Part shown: positions 59,845 through 64,000 of the stretch, one piece after another
Layout: each line of letters begins with the position of its first letter
Numbering within the stretch: the stretch's first letter is position 1
Made by a program: the position numbers and the translations under genes
Notes under the pieces: model-generated
What the model was told of the DNA's origin: nothing
Databases searched by the model: none
The model's input: the letters and a program-made list of their open reading frames with translations, nothing else
Assembly (NCBI RefSeq): GCF_018336155.1
Contig: NZ_JAGYHF010000014.1
Span: 1-64,000, forward strand
Direction of reading: 5' to 3'
DNA length: 64,000 nt
From: Pseudomonas rustica
GTDB lineage: Bacteria > Pseudomonadota > Gammaproteobacteria > Pseudomonadales > Pseudomonadaceae

Positions 59845-61211
59845 TTTTCCCGCTCTCGATCGTCAGTTTGCTCGGTCTGGTCTGCATCGCTTTGCTGGCC
59901 AGCCCTTATCCGTTTCTGGCGCCGGGAGTGGTGCTTGGCCTGGTCGGTTTTGCGGTGCTGTACCGCAAGCCGACCTGGGGCCTGCTCGGTATCGCTGCAC
60001 TGGTGCCGTTCGAAGGTTTCTTCAAGGACAGTTCGTTTTCCGGGAGTAAATTGCTCGGTGCCGGGCTGGCGGTGATCCTGATGCTGCAACTGGCGCTGCA
60101 TCAAATTCCTTCGGAGCGCCTGCGCAGCAATATCTGGCGCTACCTGATCTGGTTCATGGTTCTGTACTTTTTGAGCATGCTCAACACCGATGATCTGGGC
60201 ATGTCACTAGGGCATCTGCGTGAACTCAGCGTCGGCCTGATTCTGTTTGTCATTACCCTGTTGATTGGTCGCGACCTTAATCTCGACCTGTTCGCCCGCC
60301 TCGTCACCCTTGCCGTCAGCACCACCTGCGCGATGGCGATGTTCTCGGCCAAATTCCAGGATCAGGGCCGCGCGGCGGGCTTGCTCGAAGACCCCAACGC
60401 TTTCGCCATGCTGATTGCCTTCGCGGTGCCGATGGGTTTGCTGCTGGTGATACGTAGCCCGAATACCCTGCACCGATTGTTCTGGGGCGGTTGCTGCCTG
60501 CTGTTGCTGGGCGGCATGACCAAAACCGAATCGCGCTCGGGGCTGGTGGTGTTGGCGCTGAGCTTGTTGATCGGCTGCTGGCATTACCGCTCGCAACTGA
60601 CGCGGATTCGTCCACGGCATCTGGGTTTTGCCATGCTCGGTGCGGCCATCGTGCTGCCGCTGGCGATCTACGCGATGCCGGCCGGTTACATGGCGCGCAT
60701 CCAGTCCTTGAGTATTCTCAGCGCCGGTTCCAAGGCGCAGGACGAATCCCTCGGCCGCCGCGCTTCGTACATCGTCGTTGGCAGCCAAATGATCCGCGAG
60801 AACCCACTGCTCGGCTCCGGCCCCGGCACCTTCCCGCTGCATTACGCGACCACCGGTTACGCCAAGGCGTTTTCCGCCAACCGCAAAATCGGCGACTTGT
60901 ACCGTCGCGCACACAACACCTATCTGGAGATTTTCAGTGAACTCGGGGTGCCTGCCGGGCTGTTGTTTGTCGGCATGCTTGCCCTCGGTCTGTACAACCT
61001 GATTCGCGCGCGGGCGGCGTGGATGCTGCGCCGCGATGCGTATCAGGCGGATCTGATGACCCATCTCGGTGTGAGTTTTCTGTCGCTGACGCTGTTCCTG
61101 ATGTTCCTCAGCGCACCGAACCAGAAATACGTGTGGATCATGCTCGCGCTGACCAGTGTCCTGCGTCTGAAAGCCGAGCAAGCAGCGCTGACCACGGAGG
61201 CCAGAGCATGA
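59841..61211 (+). CDS. O-antigen ligase/Wzy-type polymerase
   Basis: A 456-residue protein of about 11 membrane helices. The Wzy_C domain is evident in GGMTKTESRSGLVVLALSLLIG and the large periplasmic loop with LGSGPGTFPLHY...YRRAHNTYLEIFSELGVPAGLLFV. The arginines in SRSG and YRRAHN are the family's functional residues. In this context it polymerises EPS repeats rather than attaching O-antigen. ATG overlaps the previous stop (ATGA) and its own stop overlaps the next ATG. Confidence 0.9.
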   Translation: MIFPLSIVSLLGLVCIALLASPYPFLAPGVVLGLVGFAVLYRKPTWGLLGIAALVPFEGFFKDSSFSGSKLLGAGLAVILMLQLALHQIPSERLRSNIWRYLIWFMVLYFLSMLNTDDLGMSLGHLRELSVGLILFVITLLIGRDLNLDLFARLVTLAVSTTCAMAMFSAKFQDQGRAAGLLEDPNAFAMLIAFAVPMGLLLVIRSPNTLHRLFWGGCCLLLLGGMTKTESRSGLVVLALSLLIGCWHYRSQLTRIRPRHLGFAMLGAAIVLPLAIYAMPAGYMARIQSLSILSAGSKAQDESLGRRASYIVVGSQMIRENPLLGSGPGTFPLHYATTGYAKAFSANRKIGDLYRRAHNTYLEIFSELGVPAGLLFVGMLALGLYNLIRARAAWMLRRDAYQADLMTHLGVSFLSLTLFLMFLSAPNQKYVWIMLALTSVLRLKAEQAALTTEARA

Positions 61212-62176
61212 GCCGAATCAGCATCGTCATTCCGATGTTCAACGAAGCCCGGCACATTGGCCGCACGCTGCTCGCGGCGCAAAAAGCCGCGCACGCGGCT
61301 GATATCGAGTGCGAACTGATCGTGGTCGATAACGGCTCCACCGATGAAGGCCCGCACATCGCCCGGCAATTCGGCGCGACGGTGTTGATATTGCCGGGGT
61401 TGTTGATCGGCGCGTTGCGCAATCGCGGTACCGCCATTGCTAGCGGTGAATGGCTGGCGTTTATCGATGCCGACATCGAAATGCCGGAGAACTGGCTCAA
61501 ACCTTTATTCGACATCGAGGCCAGCGGTCAGGCCGACGTATTTGCGCTGGATCTGCACACCCCCGCCGAAGCGCCGTGGTACGCCACCGCGTGGCAACGG
61601 CGCACCTTGCGCGTGTCGTCGCAGACCTCGCATGTTGTCGACTGGTTACCCAGTGCCAACCTGCTGATGCGCCGGCGCTGGTTCGACAAGGTCGGTGGCT
61701 TCAACGAAACCCTGCGCACCGGCGAGGACAAGGAGTTCACTTTGCGCTTGCATGAACAGGGCGCGCGCCTGCTCTCGATCAACAACAGCGTCGCCTTGCA
61801 CTGGGGTTACGAGATGAATTGGCGCGAGTGGATGGGCAAGGAATTGTGGCGTCAGGGCAGTCATCTGCAACTGCTGCGTACCCACGGTTTCAGCCTGCGC
61901 TTGCTGCGTTTTCCGATGCTATCGCTGTTCGTATGGTTGCTGGATTTTCTGGCGATTTCGGCGCTGCTTGATGGCTTTCCGCATCACGCGGCGATCATGG
62001 TGGCGATCACCAGTCTGCCGGGGTTGGTGCTGAGCCTGCGCCAGAGCGCCAAACACCACGATATCGGCCTGACCCTGCAACTGTGGGGCCTGCACTGGGT
62101 GCGCCTGCATCTGGCCGGCGCCGCGTTCATTTTGAGTCTGTGTCATTGGAACGCCAGGAGGCCTGCCCGTGGCTGA
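61208..62176 (+). CDS. Glycosyltransferase family 2 protein
   Basis: A 322-residue GT-A enzyme: ISIVIPMFNEARHIGRTLLAA opens the fold, IVVDNGSTDEGP binds the nucleotide, and FIDADIEMPENW holds the DxD motif. TGEDKEFTLRLHEQG supplies the catalytic region, and one or two hydrophobic helices sit near the C-terminus (about 235-320). ATGA overlap upstream; the stop is overlapped 8 bp by the GTG of the next gene. Assembles part of the EPS repeat unit. Confidence 0.9.
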   Translation: MSRISIVIPMFNEARHIGRTLLAAQKAAHAADIECELIVVDNGSTDEGPHIARQFGATVLILPGLLIGALRNRGTAIASGEWLAFIDADIEMPENWLKPLFDIEASGQADVFALDLHTPAEAPWYATAWQRRTLRVSSQTSHVVDWLPSANLLMRRRWFDKVGGFNETLRTGEDKEFTLRLHEQGARLLSINNSVALHWGYEMNWREWMGKELWRQGSHLQLLRTHGFSLRLLRFPMLSLFVWLLDFLAISALLDGFPHHAAIMVAITSLPGLVLSLRQSAKHHDIGLTLQLWGLHWVRLHLAGAAFILSLCHWNARRPARG

Positions 62177-63305
62177 ATTCATTTTCTGGATGTGCCTGTT
62201 GCTGCCGGTCTACGCCTACGTCGGCTACCCGCTGCTGCTGACGCTGGTCGCGCCGCTGTTTCCGGCCTGGCGGCACACCCCGGCGCCGCCGCTGAATGTC
62301 AGCATCGTGATTGCGGCGCACAACGAAGCACGGCATATCGAGCACAAATTACGCACGTTGCTGGCGCAGGATTATCAGCCAGCAAACCTGCAAATCATTC
62401 TGGCCAGCGACGGTTCGACCGATGACACCGTGGCTTGCGCGCACAAAGTCGTTGACCCGCGCATCACCGTCCTCGACCTGCCGCGTCAGGGCAAAGCGGC
62501 GACGCTGAATGCCGGCGTAGCCCTGAGCACTGGCGACATTCTGGTGTTCACCGACGCCGATAACCAATGGTCCCGCGAAACCCTCGGCTACCTGCTCGCA
62601 CCGTTGAATGATCCGCAGGTTGGCGGCTGTGCCGGGCACATGGTCATCCCGGTCACCGGCGGCGGCTTGAGCGTCGGCGACAGTCTCTATCGGCATTACG
62701 AAGGCTGGTTGCGCCGGGTCGAGAACCGCACCGGTTGCATGGTCTCCGCCGACGGCGCCCTGCTCGCCCTGCGCCGCGAGTTGTTCCAGAACGTGCCGGC
62801 CGAGGTTAACGACGATTTCTTTATCAGCACCTGCGCACCGGTGGCGCACAAACGCATCGTCTATGTGCCGGAAGCGCAAGTGATCGACCACGGTGTCGAT
62901 GAAGCAGACAAACAATTCCGGCGCCGTCAGCGCGTCACCGTCGGCGGTTTGCAAAGCCTCGCGCAACGTCGCGAGCTGCTCAATCCGCTGAAATATGGCC
63001 TGTACTCGATCGCATTGATCAGCCACAAACTGATCCGCCGACTGGCGCCGATCCTGTTGCTGCCGCTGCTGCTGAGCAACTTCTGGCTGTGGCAAGAACA
63101 CGGTTTCTACCGCCTCGCCCTGATCGCGCAACTGATCGGCTACACCATCGCGATTGCCGGGCTGCTGGATTCACAACACCGTTTGCCAAAACCCTTCCGC
63201 CTCGCTGCGTTTCTGCTGGTCACCCTCGCCGGGATGAGTCTCGGCCTGTGGCAGTTCCTGCGCGGTCAGCGGTATGCCCAGTGGAATCCCGAACAGAACC
63301 GTTAA
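62169..63305 (+). CDS. Glycosyltransferase family 2 protein, membrane (GTG start)
   Basis: A 378-residue GT2 resembling synthase-type enzymes: an N-terminal helix (3-25), VSIVIAAHNEARHIEHKLRTLL, ILASDGSTDDT, FTDADNQW, NDDFFIS and QFRRRQRVTVGG (the QxxRW-like site), then three C-terminal helices. The start is GTG 62169 with an 8-bp overlap. It could be a single-addition or processive enzyme. It precedes the polysaccharide deacetylase, suggesting an N-acetylated sugar among its products, which is inference. Confidence 0.9.
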   Translation: MAEFIFWMCLLLPVYAYVGYPLLLTLVAPLFPAWRHTPAPPLNVSIVIAAHNEARHIEHKLRTLLAQDYQPANLQIILASDGSTDDTVACAHKVVDPRITVLDLPRQGKAATLNAGVALSTGDILVFTDADNQWSRETLGYLLAPLNDPQVGGCAGHMVIPVTGGGLSVGDSLYRHYEGWLRRVENRTGCMVSADGALLALRRELFQNVPAEVNDDFFISTCAPVAHKRIVYVPEAQVIDHGVDEADKQFRRRQRVTVGGLQSLAQRRELLNPLKYGLYSIALISHKLIRRLAPILLLPLLLSNFWLWQEHGFYRLALIAQLIGYTIAIAGLLDSQHRLPKPFRLAAFLLVTLAGMSLGLWQFLRGQRYAQWNPEQNR

Positions 63306-63318
63306 AAGGACTGAAGCC

Positions 63319-64000
63319 ATGGCGATCAAACAACTGCTAAAACGCACCAGTGGCTGGCTCTATCTCAACTCGTCGATGGGCCGCAACCAGTTGCACGGCG
63401 CCGGGGTGATTCTGATGCTGCACCGGGTGCTGGCCAACGACCGCGCGGCCAACCTGCCGCACCGCAATGAACTGTGCGTCGGGCCCAAGGCCTTCGAGCA
63501 TTTGCTGGTGTGGTTGCGCAAACATTTCGATTGCGTGCCGTTGATGGAAATCCTTCAGCCCAATTCGCTGCGCAGCGAGCGCCCGCGCGTAGCGCTGACC
63601 TTTGATGATGGCTGGCGCGACAACGCGGTCAACGCCTTCCCGCTCCTGCAAAAACACCAGGTACCGGCGAGCATTTTCCTCTCCACCGATTTCATTGGCA
63701 GCCGTCAGCGTTTCTGGTGGGAAAGCCTCGGCGAAACCCTGTGGGGCAGCCACGGCGAAAAGGCGCGGATGCATTTGATCGAGTGCTTGCAAATGATGCA
63801 TCACCCCTTGCCGGTGATGCTCGATGACATCGATGTCGACCGCCGCAGCCTGGCGTTGCTGCATTACCTGCAAGGGCTGAAGTCGCTTGACCCGAAGGAG
63901 CTGGAAAAGCTCACCGACGAATGCCCAACGGAATCGCAACCGCAAGCGCTGGACTGGCATCAAGTCCGCGCGCTGGAAGCTTCGGGACTGGTGCGTTTCG
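63319..64000 (+). CDS. Polysaccharide deacetylase family protein (partial, runs off window)
   Basis: The first 227 residues of a NodB-type deacetylase, open to the window edge with no stop. LMLHRV (His35) lies near the start, and the metal/catalytic motif TFDDGW is at about 94-99. No signal peptide is evident. It is read in the same direction, 13 bp after the GT2 gene, behind an AAGGA site. It would remove N- or O-acetyl groups from the EPS or its precursor. Family members in such loci are often cytoplasmic or membrane-associated. Confidence 0.88.
   Translation, partial: MAIKQLLKRTSGWLYLNSSMGRNQLHGAGVILMLHRVLANDRAANLPHRNELCVGPKAFEHLLVWLRKHFDCVPLMEILQPNSLRSERPRVALTFDDGWRDNAVNAFPLLQKHQVPASIFLSTDFIGSRQRFWWESLGETLWGSHGEKARMHLIECLQMMHHPLPVMLDDIDVDRRSLALLHYLQGLKSLDPKELEKLTDECPTESQPQALDWHQVRALEASGLVRF

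Overview
The window reads as a chromosomal segment of a fluorescent Pseudomonas (P. fluorescens group). The base composition is GC-rich, the intergenic gaps carry typical Pseudomonas REP palindromes (three families are visible), and several proteins match known Pseudomonas enzymes residue by residue: an oxaloacetate decarboxylase of the PA4872 type with His235, an HglS-type 2-oxoadipate dioxygenase with His70/Arg74/His226/Glu294, and an SdsA1-like alkylsulfatase. No rRNA, tRNA, CRISPR array or insertion sequence was found.

Layout. 0-1.4 kb: cobF and a histidine-phosphatase-like gene (minus strand). 1.6-8.9 kb: an RpiR-controlled set for amine or amino-acid catabolism: RpiR regulator, isochorismatase-type hydrolase, glutamine-synthetase-like ligase, N-formylglutamate amidohydrolase family enzyme, APC permease and two tandem arginine N-succinyltransferase paralogues. 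9.3-11.4 kb: oxaloacetate decarboxylase and a MASE2-GGDEF diguanylate cyclase. 11.7-14.1 kb: Baeyer-Villiger-type monooxygenase plus alpha/beta hydrolase. 14.3-19.5 kb: glcDEF and hglS. 19.6-20.3 kb: DJ-1/PfpI protein.

20.3-30.3 kb is a type VI secretion cargo island without core apparatus genes: hcp, vgrG, a DUF4123 chaperone, a 1624-residue Rhs effector with an AT-rich LHH-nuclease tip, a SMI1/KNR4 immunity gene, and a separate Imm50-like immunity gene in an AT-rich tail. Upstream of hcp are a sigma-54-like promoter and three copies of one 18-bp palindrome at enhancer distance. I regard this as the most interesting regulatory structure in the window.

30.6-37.3 kb: a lone family-2 glycosyltransferase, a secreted hypothetical protein, two small conserved-looking proteins, and an AttEFGH-like ABC system (lipocalin-like lipoprotein, FtsX-type permease, ATPase). 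37.4-45.5 kb: alkylsulfatase, two DUF1254 proteins, and a DUF1329/DUF1302 envelope pair. 45.6-50.1 kb: four regulators (AraC, LysR, LysR, AraC) with a long REP tract that includes a tandem array of exactly 124-bp units.

50.2-64.0 kb: an exopolysaccharide locus. A sulfatase/phosphoethanolamine-transferase-like membrane enzyme points away from a long forward operon whose genes mostly overlap by a few bases: UDP-sugar dehydrogenase, UDP-glucuronate-type epimerase, initiating sugar transferase, a BY-kinase-like ATPase lacking the Walker A lysine, Wza-type lipoprotein, Wzz/Wzc-type chain-length protein, GT4 glycosyltransferase, O-antigen-ligase/Wzy-type polymerase, two GT2 glycosyltransferases, and a polysaccharide deacetylase cut by the window end. 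Together these supply precursors (probably UDP-GlcA and UDP-GalA), lipid-linked assembly, polymerisation and export.
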